Assembly: GCF_021283305.1 (NCBI RefSeq)
Contig: NZ_JAJSOK010000028.1
Span: 22,182 to 86,181 of the forward strand
Direction of reading: 5' to 3'
Source: Pseudonocardia kujensis
GTDB taxonomy: Bacteria; Actinomycetota; Actinomycetes; Mycobacteriales; Pseudonocardiaceae
Length of the DNA stretch: 64,000 nucleotides
Part shown: positions 44,452 through 53,005 of the stretch, piece by piece
How the letters are laid out: every line of letters starts with the position of its first letter
Numbering within the stretch: the first letter of the stretch is position 1
The notes under the pieces: generated by a model
The model's input: the letters and a program-made list of their open reading frames with translations, nothing else
What the model was told of the DNA's origin: nothing
The model's database searches: none
Program-made: the position numbers and the translations under genes

Positions 44452-47183
44452 GCCTCCTCCTCCAGCGGCCCCGGCACGATCACGACCTCCGGCCGCGCGT
44501 GTACGGCGCGGTCGAAGAACAGGCCGCGGCCCGGGCGCGGCGCCCAGGTCGTGCCCAGCCCCGGGGCGAGGGCGCCCAGCTCGGAGCCCTGGACGTCGAG
44601 CCCGATCCACGCGCCGACGTCGTCGACCCCGGCGGAGAGGGTCAGCAGCTGCCGCAGGCGCGTCGCGGAGCGCCACCACCCGACGACGTGGAGACCGACC
44701 TCCGGCCCGAACCGCAGCACCGTGCGCAGTGCCTCGGTGCCGGACCGCTCCAGTAGCGGATCGGCGGCGTCGGCGCCCAGGAGCAGCACGAACACCGGCC
44801 GCCGGTCGCCGCTCGCCACCCGCTCCTTCACCTCGCGCGCCAACTCCTCGACCCGCGCCCGGATCCCGTCGAGCCCGACGGTCTCGACCTCCCGACCGGC
44901 CAGCGCGGCCGCGGGCAGCTCCCCCACCAGCGGCGCGACGACGAACCGGGCCTCCGCGGGGGCGCTCCGCGCCAGCCCCGCCGTGGCGGCGCCCATCACC
45001 CGGAGCGCCTCCACCGACGCCGACGCGAGGACGGCCACGTTGCGGCCCGGCGCGTCGGGCAGCTCGACGGCCGCCGCACTGCCCGCCATGTCGATCACCT
45101 GGCCGAGCAGGGCACGCGGGGTGCCGCCGGCCGGCACCGCGGCGAGCAGGTCGCGCACCGCGGGTGAGCGGGCACCGTCGAACAGCCGGGGCGGGGGTCC
45201 GGCGTAGCGCTCGTGGGCGGCTCGCTGCACCTCGTCGAGGTCCGAGCCCGCGCCGGCGTCGGGGATCCGGGCGATCTCGTTGCCGTGCTTCATCCCGGAC
45301 TCGTGGTTGACCACCGCGTGCCAGCGCGGCAGGGCGAGCGCGGCGTCGTTGAGGTTGGCCAGCACGCGCCGCGCGCGGGGCAGCGCGATCCGCAGCACGA
45401 ACTGCTCGAAGATCGCCGGACGGCCCCAGAAGGCCTCGATCCCGGAGACGTCCTGACTGGCGAAGACCAGGTGGATGCCCTGCGAGCGGCCGCGCCGGGC
45501 GACGTCCTCCAGCAAGGCCGTGGCCTGCCGCGTGACCTGGTCCTTCTCGGCGAACAGGTACTGGAACTCGTCGACCACCGCGACGATCCGGGGCCAGGGA
45601 CCGGGGACCTCGGCCTTCCGCAGCTCCTCCAGCTTCGTCACCTCGGCTGCCTTGGCCGCCTCGGCCCGGCGCCGCATCTCGTCGGCGAGGAACTGCAGCA
45701 ACGCCAGCCCGAACTCGCGGTCGGTGTTGACGTTGATCCCGATCAGCTGGGCGTGCGGCAGCCAGCTGGCGTCCCGGCGGCCGGGCGCGAACTGGGCGAA
45801 GGACACGCCCTCCTTGAAGTCCAGCAGGTAGAAGTGCAGCTCGTCGGGGTCGTACCGGGCCGCCATCGACCCGATCATGGCCAGCAGCAGATTGGTCTTG
45901 CCCGAGCCGCTCGGGCCGCCGATCAACGCGTGCGGGGAGGCGTCGTCGAGCGCCATCTCGACCGGCATCCCGTCGGTGAACCCGATCGGCGCCACGATCC
46001 CGGCCTCCGACGTCAGCAGGCGGTCCCGGTCCTGGGGCAGGAGGTCGGCGAACGTGGAGACCTTGGCCCGCCAGGCCTCGTGCGCGCGGACGATCGCGCT
46101 GCACGCGTCCGTGACCTGCTGACGGGGCAGCGGCGGGTCCGGCTCCACGCGCACGTGCGGGCCGGTCATCGAGCAGCGCACGCCCTGTTTCGTGAACCGC
46201 ACGGTCTCGACGGGCGCGGCGACGGTCACCGGCACGTCGAGCATCACGAGGTGGATGCCGCAGGCCAGACCGCTGCGCGCGATCCGCTGCAGCTGCCGCT
46301 GCTGGTCCTCGGGCAGCGCGGTCCGGTTGCCGGCCAGCACCACCACGACCCACGGCTCGCTGCGCCGGCCCTCGTGCGCGGCGTGCGCCCGCAGCGACGG
46401 GAAGCCGCCGACGAGCACCCGGCTGTGCACCTTGCGGATCCGCTCGGACAGCTCGTCGAGCAGGTCGCCGAGTCGGTTGGGGTCGTGCGAGGTGACCAGG
46501 CCGGTGCGGGCCAGCGGGTAGAGCGCGGGCATCAGCCCGTACTGGCCGACGTCCCAGACGTCGACGGTCAGGATGCCCGGCCGGAAGCACGCGAGCATGC
46601 GCATGAGCAGCTGCTCGACCAGCGCCTCCGCGGCGGGACGGGCCTCCGGCACGGAGTCGATCCGCAGGTGGGACTCGTCGAGCAGGGGCAGGGCGACGGG
46701 GAACGCGTCGCCGATCTCGAGGTGCCCCGCGCCGATCCGCCACAGCTCCGGGTGGTCCTTGACGCCCTCGTTGCGCAGCAGGTCCGAGCCCGACGCGTCC
46801 GGGTCGGCCGCGCGCACCACCTCGTCGAGCCACGCGGTGCCGCGCGCCCCGGCCGGCCCGCGGGCAGCCTCGGCGACGACGTCGGCGAGCGCGCGCGGCC
46901 CGTCCGGCAGCCAGCCGGAGAGCCCGGCCAGCCGGTCGCGCTCGGCCCGTTCGACGGCCGCGGCGAGGACCGGCGACCGGAACGCCGGCGCCATCGACGG
47001 GTCGCCGTGCACGGCCGCGACGCCCTCGCGCCGCAACCACAGCTCGAACATGGCCTCGGCCTGCGCGCGGACGGCCGACTCCCGCTGCCGCGCGGCCGCG
47101 CCGAGGGCGCGCGCAGCTGCGGCGTGGAACGCGTCGAACGCCGCCGTGATGCGATCCCGGCGCGCCTTCCTCCCCGGTGCCAC
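44448..47183 (-). CDS. FtsK/SpoIIIE-type ATPase
   Basis: A 911-residue ATPase. The N-terminal 150 residues are helical; residues about 150-400 carry a domain with FRPGILTVDVWDVGQYG. One FtsK/SpoIIIE motor domain has Walker A IGGPSGSGKT (421-430), Walker B VAVVDEFQ (about 534-541) and LDFKEGVSFAQFAPG between them. The C-terminal 300 residues hold a second region without a clear Walker A. No membrane helix and no FtsK gamma domain are seen, so it is neither a chromosome translocase nor a standard EccC. Two ESAT-6-sized genes lie directly upstream, as with secretion ATPases. GTG start at 47183. Confidence 0.85.
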   Translation of the reverse strand: MAPGRKARRDRITAAFDAFHAAAARALGAAARQRESAVRAQAEAMFELWLRREGVAAVHGDPSMAPAFRSPVLAAAVERAERDRLAGLSGWLPDGPRALADVVAEAARGPAGARGTAWLDEVVRAADPDASGSDLLRNEGVKDHPELWRIGAGHLEIGDAFPVALPLLDESHLRIDSVPEARPAAEALVEQLLMRMLACFRPGILTVDVWDVGQYGLMPALYPLARTGLVTSHDPNRLGDLLDELSERIRKVHSRVLVGGFPSLRAHAAHEGRRSEPWVVVVLAGNRTALPEDQQRQLQRIARSGLACGIHLVMLDVPVTVAAPVETVRFTKQGVRCSMTGPHVRVEPDPPLPRQQVTDACSAIVRAHEAWRAKVSTFADLLPQDRDRLLTSEAGIVAPIGFTDGMPVEMALDDASPHALIGGPSGSGKTNLLLAMIGSMAARYDPDELHFYLLDFKEGVSFAQFAPGRRDASWLPHAQLIGINVNTDREFGLALLQFLADEMRRRAEAAKAAEVTKLEELRKAEVPGPWPRIVAVVDEFQYLFAEKDQVTRQATALLEDVARRGRSQGIHLVFASQDVSGIEAFWGRPAIFEQFVLRIALPRARRVLANLNDAALALPRWHAVVNHESGMKHGNEIARIPDAGAGSDLDEVQRAAHERYAGPPPRLFDGARSPAVRDLLAAVPAGGTPRALLGQVIDMAGSAAAVELPDAPGRNVAVLASASVEALRVMGAATAGLARSAPAEARFVVAPLVGELPAAALAGREVETVGLDGIRARVEELAREVKERVASGDRRPVFVLLLGADAADPLLERSGTEALRTVLRFGPEVGLHVVGWWRSATRLRQLLTLSAGVDDVGAWIGLDVQGSELGALAPGLGTTWAPRPGRGLFFDRAVHARPEVVIVPGPLEEEA

Positions 47184-47185
47184 GA

Positions 47186-47434
47186 CTACAGCCGACCGCC
47201 CAGGTCGGCGATCGCGTCGCCCGCCAGGGCCACCGTCGCCACCAGCTGGTCGACCTCCTCCCGGGCCTTCTGCAGCGCCGCCACCGGCAGGTCGGCGCCG
47301 CTCCGCTCGGTGAGCTCGGCCAGCAGGGCGGCGGCCTCGCCCAGCCGTTCCGCGGCGCGTTGCGCATGGGCGCGCGCCTCACCGGTGGTGCCGCCGACGC
47401 CCTCGAGCGCGGCGCGCAACTCGGCGATGCTCAC
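47186..47434 (-). CDS. ESAT-6-sized helical protein A
   Basis: An 82-residue, almost wholly helical acidic protein: SIAELRAALEGVGGTTGEAR, HAQRAAERLGEAAALLAELT, then LQKAREEVDQLVATVALAGD and IADLGGRL. Length and two-helix pattern resemble WXG100/ESAT-6 proteins, but the WXG turn is not present (a GADLP turn takes its place). It is similar in pattern and ending to the 86-residue protein encoded just upstream. GTG start at 47434. Its stop is 2 nt before the FtsK-type start, so the products are made together. Confidence 0.68.
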   Translation of the reverse strand: MSIAELRAALEGVGGTTGEARAHAQRAAERLGEAAALLAELTERSGADLPVAALQKAREEVDQLVATVALAGDAIADLGGRL

Positions 47435-47466
47435 TCCGGTGTCCTCCGGTCGGGGCGCACCCGCAC

Positions 47467-47727
47467 CTACAGCCGGGCGGCGACGCCCTCGGCCGCCTCG
47501 ATCGCCGCGTTGATGGCCTGCTGGACGTCGTCGATCTTGCTGGCCGCCTCGGCGTAGTACGCGTTGGCCTGCTCGACGTCGCTCTGCGAGCTGCCCTCGG
47601 TCACCTGCTGCAGGGCACGCTGGGCCTCCTCGATGCCGGAGCGCGCCTGGTCCAGCGCCCCCATGCTCTCGGACGCCTTGTCGTTGGCCTGCGCGATGCC
47701 GTCCCTGACCTCTTCGATGCTCGCCAC
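47467..47727 (-). CDS. ESAT-6-sized helical protein B
   Basis: An 86-residue helical protein starting MASIEEVRDGIAQANDKASE, with LQQVTEGSSQSDVEQANAYY at its middle turn and ending AAIEAAEGVAARL. It is the first gene of the leftward cassette. Its pattern (SIxE start, two long helices, AxL end) parallels the 82-residue neighbour, suggesting a heterodimer like ESAT-6/CFP-10. There is no WXG motif and no signal peptide. It also resembles small actinobacterial helical families often found next to FtsK-type genes. ATG follows GAGAGGCGAGAAG. Transcription is divergent from the Nramp gene. Confidence 0.68.
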   Translation of the reverse strand: MASIEEVRDGIAQANDKASESMGALDQARSGIEEAQRALQQVTEGSSQSDVEQANAYYAEAASKIDDVQQAINAAIEAAEGVAARL

Positions 47728-47901
47728 GGCCGCTTCTCGCCTCTCTCGTTGAACCCGCTACGACGGTAAAGCGGAAACCTACAGTCCGCACCCCTGCACG
47801 ATCGGTGAGGCCGGTCGCACGCCAGACGCTGCGGGACGGAGCGGACATCCCTACCGTTTCCGGGACGGAGTCGACGAAGTCGCCGGAGCGGGGAGGTCAC
47901 C

Positions 47902-49203
47902 GTGAGTACGCAGCAGGGAGCGGACCGGACCGCGCAGCGCACAGCCCCTGTCGGTGCCGGGGCGAAGCTCCGGCAGGTTGGGCCCGGCCTCCTGGCCGCG
48001 GCGACCGGCGTCGGCGCGGGCGATCTCGTGGCGACGATGGTCGCGGGCGCCCGCTTCGGCACCGTGCTGCTGTGGGCGGCGATCCTCGGCACCGTGCTGA
48101 AGCTCGCGCTCGGCGAGGGCGTCGGCCGCTGGCACCTGGCCTCCGGCACGACCCTGCTCGACGGCTGGCGCCGGCTCGGGCGGTGGGCCACCGGCTTCTT
48201 CGGCGTCTACATCGTGGTGTGGGGCTTCGTGTACGGCGCGACGGCGATGTCCGCGGTCGGGCTGCCGCTCAACGCCCTGTTCGGCGGCCTGTCCGTGCGG
48301 TACTGGGCCATGATCGCCGGCGTCGTCGGGCTGGTGCTGGTGTGGACGCAGCGCTACGCCTTCTTCGAGAAGTTCATGACCGTGCTGGTGCTGATCAAGT
48401 TCTGCACCGTGGTCGCGGTCGCCGTGCTGGTCGCGCCGGACCTCGGCAACCTGGCGTCCGGGCTGGCCCCGCGGCTGCCGGAGGGCTCGACGATCTACGT
48501 CCTCGGCCTGATCGGCGGCGTCGGCGGCACCATCACGATGGCCGCCTACGGCTACTGGATGTTCGCCAAGGGCTGGCGGGGAAGCGGCTGGCTGTCGATG
48601 ATGCGGCTGGACAACGCCATCGGCTACGTCATGACCGGCATCTTCGTGATCGCGATGCTGATCGTCGGCTCCACCCTGCTGTTCGGGCAGAACCTCACCG
48701 AGTCCGACAGCGGCCTGCTCACGCTGGGCACCGCGCTCGACGAGCGCTACGGCGCCTGGGCCCGGATCCTCTTCCTGGTCGGGTTCCTGGCCGTGACCTC
48801 GACGTCGCTGCTCGGGGTGTGGAACGGCGTCTCGTTCCTGTTCGCCGACTGGACCCGGGCGATCCGGCTGCCGCACGGCAAGGCGGCGGAGTCGGGTTCC
48901 ACCGTCGAGCGGTTCGCCTCGGGCGAGACCGAGCGGTCGCTGCCCTTCCGCGGCTACCTCCTCTGGCTGACGATCCCGCCGATGGCCCTGCTCTTCATCG
49001 ACAAGCCCTTCGGCCTCACGCTCGTCTACGGCGTGCTGGGCTCGGTCTTCATGCCGTTCCTGGCCCTCACCCTGATGCTGCTGCTCAACTCGAAGCGGGT
49101 CACCGGGAAGGGCCGCTCGGGCTGGCTGTCGAACCTGTTCCTCGGCGCCGCGTCGGTGCTGTTCCTCGCGCTGCTCGTGACGGACGTCGTCAACCGCTTC
49201 TAG
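47902..49203 (+). CDS. Nramp-family transporter, non-canonical metal site
   Basis: A 433-residue membrane protein with 11 hydrophobic segments and the Nramp/LeuT layout. In canonical Nramp proteins helix 1 carries DPGN and helix 6 an MPH motif, which coordinate Mn/Fe. Here helix 1 reads ATGVGAGDLVATMVAGARFG and helix 6 GGTITMAAYGYWMFAKGW, so both are replaced. The protein therefore probably handles another substrate or another metal, as in Nramp-related branches such as the NRMT magnesium carriers. GTG start at 47902 after GGGAGG. Its stop overlaps the stop of the convergent DUF5134 gene. Confidence 0.82.
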   Translation: MSTQQGADRTAQRTAPVGAGAKLRQVGPGLLAAATGVGAGDLVATMVAGARFGTVLLWAAILGTVLKLALGEGVGRWHLASGTTLLDGWRRLGRWATGFFGVYIVVWGFVYGATAMSAVGLPLNALFGGLSVRYWAMIAGVVGLVLVWTQRYAFFEKFMTVLVLIKFCTVVAVAVLVAPDLGNLASGLAPRLPEGSTIYVLGLIGGVGGTITMAAYGYWMFAKGWRGSGWLSMMRLDNAIGYVMTGIFVIAMLIVGSTLLFGQNLTESDSGLLTLGTALDERYGAWARILFLVGFLAVTSTSLLGVWNGVSFLFADWTRAIRLPHGKAAESGSTVERFASGETERSLPFRGYLLWLTIPPMALLFIDKPFGLTLVYGVLGSVFMPFLALTLMLLLNSKRVTGKGRSGWLSNLFLGAASVLFLALLVTDVVNRF

Positions 49204-49865
49204 ATCATCCCGAGCAGCATCACGGCCATCGACGACGCCATGACCAGGTGCGCGACGGCCGCCGCTTGCGGCGCGCGCAGGGCGGCGAGGCGCCCCTCGA
49301 CACGGCCGGCGGCGTGGCCGCAGCTGCCCCTGTCGACCACGGGCACGGCGATCTCGGCGGGCCCCCCGGCCGGCACGGGGTCGGTGAGCGCGATCCGGGC
49401 CCGGCGGGCGGCGGCGAAGCGGTCCCCGCAGCGCATGACGTGCCAGCCGAAGTAGCCGGCGAGCACGATCGCGACGACCGAGGTCCAGGCGGCCGGGCCG
49501 GCTCCCGCCGCGTGGTGGGCGTGCCCGCCGCCCGACGCCGCCTGCTCCCCCAGGCCCAGGGAGAGCATGAACAGCATCGCGACGCCGCACACGACGTGGT
49601 GCCCGGCGTCGTCGGAGGCGGGGCCGGTGCGCAGGGCGAGGGCCGCGAACCAGGCGGCGCTCAGGCCGAAGGCGGCGATCCACACCGCGGGCGGGACGGG
49701 GTCGCCGACCGGCGAGAACATCGCCGCCATGCCGAACCCCATCACGACGTGCGCGGCCTCCCCGGCGACCGGACGACCGTCACGGCGCGCGGTGGCGAGG
49801 CGGACGAGGTGAACCAGCCCGAGGCCGAGCGACACACAGGCGAGGAGGGCGTTGAACCAGGCCAT
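49200..49865 (-). CDS. DUF5134 membrane protein
   Basis: A 221-residue membrane protein with about six hydrophobic segments (roughly residues 5-22, 40-58, 64-80, 92-108, 128-148 and 200-218). It matches the actinobacterial DUF5134 pattern: AHVVMGFGMAAMFSP, HHVVCGVAMLFMLSLG, a His-rich loop HAHHAAG and HLVMASSMAVMLLGMI. Paired His and Met residues in the helices suggest metal or copper handling, and it lies next to the multicopper oxidase gene on the same strand. Function is otherwise unknown. ATG at 49865. Confidence 0.82.
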   Translation of the reverse strand: MAWFNALLACVSLGLGLVHLVRLATARRDGRPVAGEAAHVVMGFGMAAMFSPVGDPVPPAVWIAAFGLSAAWFAALALRTGPASDDAGHHVVCGVAMLFMLSLGLGEQAASGGGHAHHAAGAGPAAWTSVVAIVLAGYFGWHVMRCGDRFAAARRARIALTDPVPAGGPAEIAVPVVDRGSCGHAAGRVEGRLAALRAPQAAAVAHLVMASSMAVMLLGMI

Positions 49866-50000
49866 GTGAAGGTCGACTCCCTCGCTCCTGCGGACTCGTC
49901 GGTCGCCCGGAAGCGTAGGCAGATCGGAGCAACGGAATCCATACCGTAGGCGGGTACCCACTCGGGGTGACCACCGTCCTCGTGTCGCCGGCCGGGCGTC

Positions 50001-51596
50001 TCACGCTCCGTTCGCGCCGGCGACGGTCCGGATCGTCGCCATCATCGCCATGTCCTCGTGCTCGAGGTTGTGGCAGTGCAGCACGAACCGGCCCGCGAAG
50101 TCCGTGAAGCGCACGGCGACGTCCACGATCTCGCCCGGCCGCAGGTCGACCGTGTCCTTCCACCCGGCGTCGGACGGTCCGGGTCCGCGGCCGCCGCGCG
50201 CGAGGACCTGCACGGGATCGAGGTGCAGGTGCACGGGGTGGTGGACGTCGGTGCGGAACCGCCAGGTCTCCGTCGCGCCGAGCGGGACGTCGGCCAGCGC
50301 GGTGTCGGGGTCGAAGGACCGGTCGTTGATCGTCCAACCGGAGTGGCCGCCGACCGCACCGCGGCGGAACACGAACTCACGGCGCACCGGGCCGGGGACC
50401 AGGCGCTCGATCTCCGACAGCACGGCCGGGACGGCGCTGTCGTCACGCCCGGCGCGGACGACCCGGAACCGCAGCACGTTCCTGGTCGGTCCCGCGCTCA
50501 GCAGGTCGACGACCGTGACCTCGGTACCGACCGGGACGCGGCCGAGGTCCACGACGACGTCGCACCGCTCCCCCGGCGCGAGATCGACGGTCGGGCGCTC
50601 GACCGGGGCGGCGAGCAGACCGCCGTCGGAACCGATCTGGGTGACCGGGAGGTCGGGCGCGCCCGGGACCTGGAAGGCGAGGGAGAAGCGGCGGGCGTTC
50701 GCGCCGTTGAGGACCCGTAACCGGTGCCGGACGGCGTCGACCTCCGCGACGGGCCACGGGGCGCCGTTGACCAGCACGACGTCGCCCAGCACCCCCTCCG
50801 TCCATGCGGCCGCCACGCCGGGGACGCGGCGCAGGCTGCGGTCGAGGGAGGGGTAGGCGAACTGGCCGTCGGCGTCGAAGGCGCGGTCGCAGAGCACGAG
50901 CGGGATCTCCCGGTCGCCGCGCGGCAGCGGGAGGTCGTCCTCGACGGGGTCGCGCACCAGGTGCAGGCCCAACAGTCCGCGGTAGACGGCCGGGCCGGTG
51001 AAGTCCATGCGGTGGTCGTGGTACCAGAGCGTCGCGGCCCGCTGGGTCATCGGGTAGTGGTGGTCGCGGGTGCCGACGGCCAGGTCACCGGGCATGCCGT
51101 GGTGCACCGGCGGCCCACCCTCGACGGGGAGCAGCAGGTCGAGCGGCCAGCCGTCGGAGTCGGCCGGGGTGTGGCCGCCGTGCAGGTGCGTGACGGTCGG
51201 GACCGGCAGCTCGTTGCGGTGCCGGACGACGACGGGGCGGCCGGTCCGCGTCTCCAGCGTCGGCCCGGGGAAGGTGCCCTCGTAGCCCCAGACGGTGGTG
51301 CGGACGCCCGGCAGGATCTCGACGTCGGCCGCGCGCTGGGTGATCTCGTACAGGTCGGCCGCGGTGCCGTCGGGGAGCGTGGTCGTGCCGGTCGGTCGGG
51401 CGACGACCGGGCGCGGCAACGGCACCCGGAACGGCGCGGGCAGGGGGCGGGCGGTGCGGAGCGCGTCGCCGGTCTGACCGGGCGGGGTGTCGATGCCGAG
51501 GGCTCCGCAGCCGGTGAGCGCGGCCGCCCCCACCGTGGTGGCGAGGGCGCCGAGGAAGGCGCGGCGGGAGAGGTACGGGGTGGGTGGGCGCCTCAT
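50001..51596 (-). CDS. Secreted multicopper oxidase (CotA/CueO-like)
   Basis: A 531-residue three-domain cupredoxin oxidase. The start is a Tat-type lipoprotein signal: Arg11-Arg12 in SRRAFLG and lipobox Cys30 in LTGC. Copper ligands are HLHGGH and LWYHDHRMD in domain 1, HHPVHLHLDP and HCHNLEHEDMAMM (residues 507-519) in domain 3. The last carries His, Cys, His and the axial Met of the type 1 site. It reduces O2 while oxidising a substrate such as Cu(I) or a phenol; which is unknown. ATG at 51596 overlaps the stop of the upstream membrane-protein gene. Confidence 0.92.
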   Translation of the reverse strand: MRRPPTPYLSRRAFLGALATTVGAAALTGCGALGIDTPPGQTGDALRTARPLPAPFRVPLPRPVVARPTGTTTLPDGTAADLYEITQRAADVEILPGVRTTVWGYEGTFPGPTLETRTGRPVVVRHRNELPVPTVTHLHGGHTPADSDGWPLDLLLPVEGGPPVHHGMPGDLAVGTRDHHYPMTQRAATLWYHDHRMDFTGPAVYRGLLGLHLVRDPVEDDLPLPRGDREIPLVLCDRAFDADGQFAYPSLDRSLRRVPGVAAAWTEGVLGDVVLVNGAPWPVAEVDAVRHRLRVLNGANARRFSLAFQVPGAPDLPVTQIGSDGGLLAAPVERPTVDLAPGERCDVVVDLGRVPVGTEVTVVDLLSAGPTRNVLRFRVVRAGRDDSAVPAVLSEIERLVPGPVRREFVFRRGAVGGHSGWTINDRSFDPDTALADVPLGATETWRFRTDVHHPVHLHLDPVQVLARGGRGPGPSDAGWKDTVDLRPGEIVDVAVRFTDFAGRFVLHCHNLEHEDMAMMATIRTVAGANGA

Positions 51597-52036
51597 CGTC
51601 GGCCCCGGCGGGCGGCGGGGGTCCAGATCCAGGCGGCCAGCAGGATCGACACCGTCACGATCAGCACCCCGAGCGGGACGTGCAGGTCGAGCTCCCGGGC
51701 GTACCCGAACCCGACCTGCAGACCCTCCGCGAAGAACAGCAGCACCGCGGCGGCGAGCACCCACCACCGCCCGCGGCCGACCAGCACGTAGGCGGCCGCG
51801 CCCCCGATCAGCACCAGCCCGAGCCCCGCCAGCGCTGACCCGACGATCCCGTGCACCGTGATCGCGTCGACGTCGCCGGACAGGTACAGCCCGGCCAGCA
51901 CCGGCTGACCCAGCACGGCGAGCACGTGCACGGTCAGCAGCACCCGCAGGATCCACAGCGTCGCGCGCGGCCGGCGGGTGTCGGGCGGGCGTACGGGACC
52001 CGGTGCGTGCCCCGGGCCGGGGAGGGTGGTGTCCAC
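51593..52036 (-). CDS. Four-helix membrane protein coupled to the multicopper oxidase
   Basis: A 147-residue membrane protein with four hydrophobic segments (about residues 33-55, 62-85, 88-105 and 118-138) after a Pro/Arg-rich N-terminus. VLAVLGQPVLAGLYLSGD and VHGIVGSALAGLGLVLIGG resemble small DUF6220-like proteins, but I am not certain of the family. Two His residues in the helices could hold haem or metal. GTG at 52036 has little ribosome binding signal. The 4-nt overlap with the oxidase gene makes a membrane partner of that lipoprotein plausible. Confidence 0.65.
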   Translation of the reverse strand: MDTTLPGPGHAPGPVRPPDTRRPRATLWILRVLLTVHVLAVLGQPVLAGLYLSGDVDAITVHGIVGSALAGLGLVLIGGAAAYVLVGRGRWWVLAAAVLLFFAEGLQVGFGYARELDLHVPLGVLIVTVSILLAAWIWTPAARRGRR

Positions 52037-52130
52037 GGGAGGGACGCTAGGAATCCTCCGCACCCGCGGGATCCGGGACGAACCCCGGCCCCTCCCTGAG
52101 CACCCGGGTCGGGGTCTCGGGGTGGGGCCG

Positions 52131-52167
52131 CCACCCGTCCCCGCCGGACGTGATCGGGGACGGGTGG
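52131..52167 (-). terminator. Strong hairpin terminator after the MOSC gene
   Basis: CCACCCGTCCCCG (52131-52143) pairs perfectly with CGGGGACGGGTGG (52155-52167) across an 11-nt loop, directly beyond the leftward MOSC stop. There is no T-tract. It separates the MOSC gene from the oxidase operon. Confidence 0.75.
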
Positions 52168-52169
52168 AC

Positions 52170-52982
52170 CTACTCCCCCACCCGCACCTCGTCCCCCGCC
52201 CGCACGGTGCCGCCGGCGACCACCTCGGCGTACACCCCCGCGCAGGGGAGGACGCCGAAGCCGGGGACCTCGACCCGGTGCTCGAGGAGCGGGCGGACCG
52301 CGCCGGGTGCGCGGCCGAGCGCGCCGTGCTCCAGCGTGGGGACGGAGCACCGCGGGGTCGGCAGGGTGGCGCGCAGCCGTACCTCACCGAGGGTGATCTC
52401 GCGGCCCGGCCAGTCGTTCTCCGAGAACGGCGGGTAGCCCTCGGGCGTCCGGACGACGACGTTGGGCCGGTAGCGGATCGCCTCTGCCGCGCCGACGCCG
52501 ATCGCGTCGAGCGTCGCGGTGGTGATCAGGTGCACCGGCGAGTGGTCGACGAACGCGCCGCCCGGGGTGCCCTGCGCGATCTCCAGGATCGCGTAGTCCA
52601 CCTCGGCGTCGACGCCCTCGGCGAGCACGTCGACCGGGTCCGGCCGCTCGACCTCGGCGCCCTCGGGACGCTCCCCCGCCATCCGGACCCGGCGCCCGAG
52701 CAGCGCGGACAGCTCCTCGTCCGCGTCCGACGCGTCGAGCGAGCGCCCGTCCGGCAGCGTGACGCGCACGCCGTCGGACGCGGTGGCGGAGCGGCACTGC
52801 AGCAGCTGCCGCCAGCGCCGCGGGTGCTTGGCCGTGGCCACCCGGCCGGTCTCCTCGTCGAGGAGCGCGAACCGGCGGTCCCCGGCGACGCCGAGCGGGC
52901 CGACCGCGATCTCCGCGACCGGCTCGCCCAGCATCGACTTGACCGGGTAGCGGTAGAGGGCGGCGACGGTGCCTGCTGTCAT
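52170..52982 (-). CDS. MOSC-domain protein (mARC/YcbX-like)
   Basis: A 270-residue protein with an N-terminal MOSC beta-barrel domain (LYRYPVKSMLGEPV, GDRRFALLDEETGRV) and a C-terminal MOSC domain. The candidate molybdenum-ligand Cys is in TLPTPRCSVPTLEHG. The blocks VDHSPVHLITTATLDAIG and YRPNVVVRTPEG are typical. Family members carry molybdenum cofactor and reduce N-hydroxylated compounds; that role is inferred. No ferredoxin-like extension is present, so it needs an external electron donor. ATG at 52982. Confidence 0.88.
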   Translation of the reverse strand: MTAGTVAALYRYPVKSMLGEPVAEIAVGPLGVAGDRRFALLDEETGRVATAKHPRRWRQLLQCRSATASDGVRVTLPDGRSLDASDADEELSALLGRRVRMAGERPEGAEVERPDPVDVLAEGVDAEVDYAILEIAQGTPGGAFVDHSPVHLITTATLDAIGVGAAEAIRYRPNVVVRTPEGYPPFSENDWPGREITLGEVRLRATLPTPRCSVPTLEHGALGRAPGAVRPLLEHRVEVPGFGVLPCAGVYAEVVAGGTVRAGDEVRVGE

Positions 52983-53005
52983 CGCCCGAGCCTACCTACG
53001 GCGCC

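Noticed and set aside
47186..47727. Canonical type VII (ESX) secretion locus
   Set aside because: The small proteins lack WXG, and EccB, EccD, EccE and MycP are absent, so only a loose resemblance is claimed.
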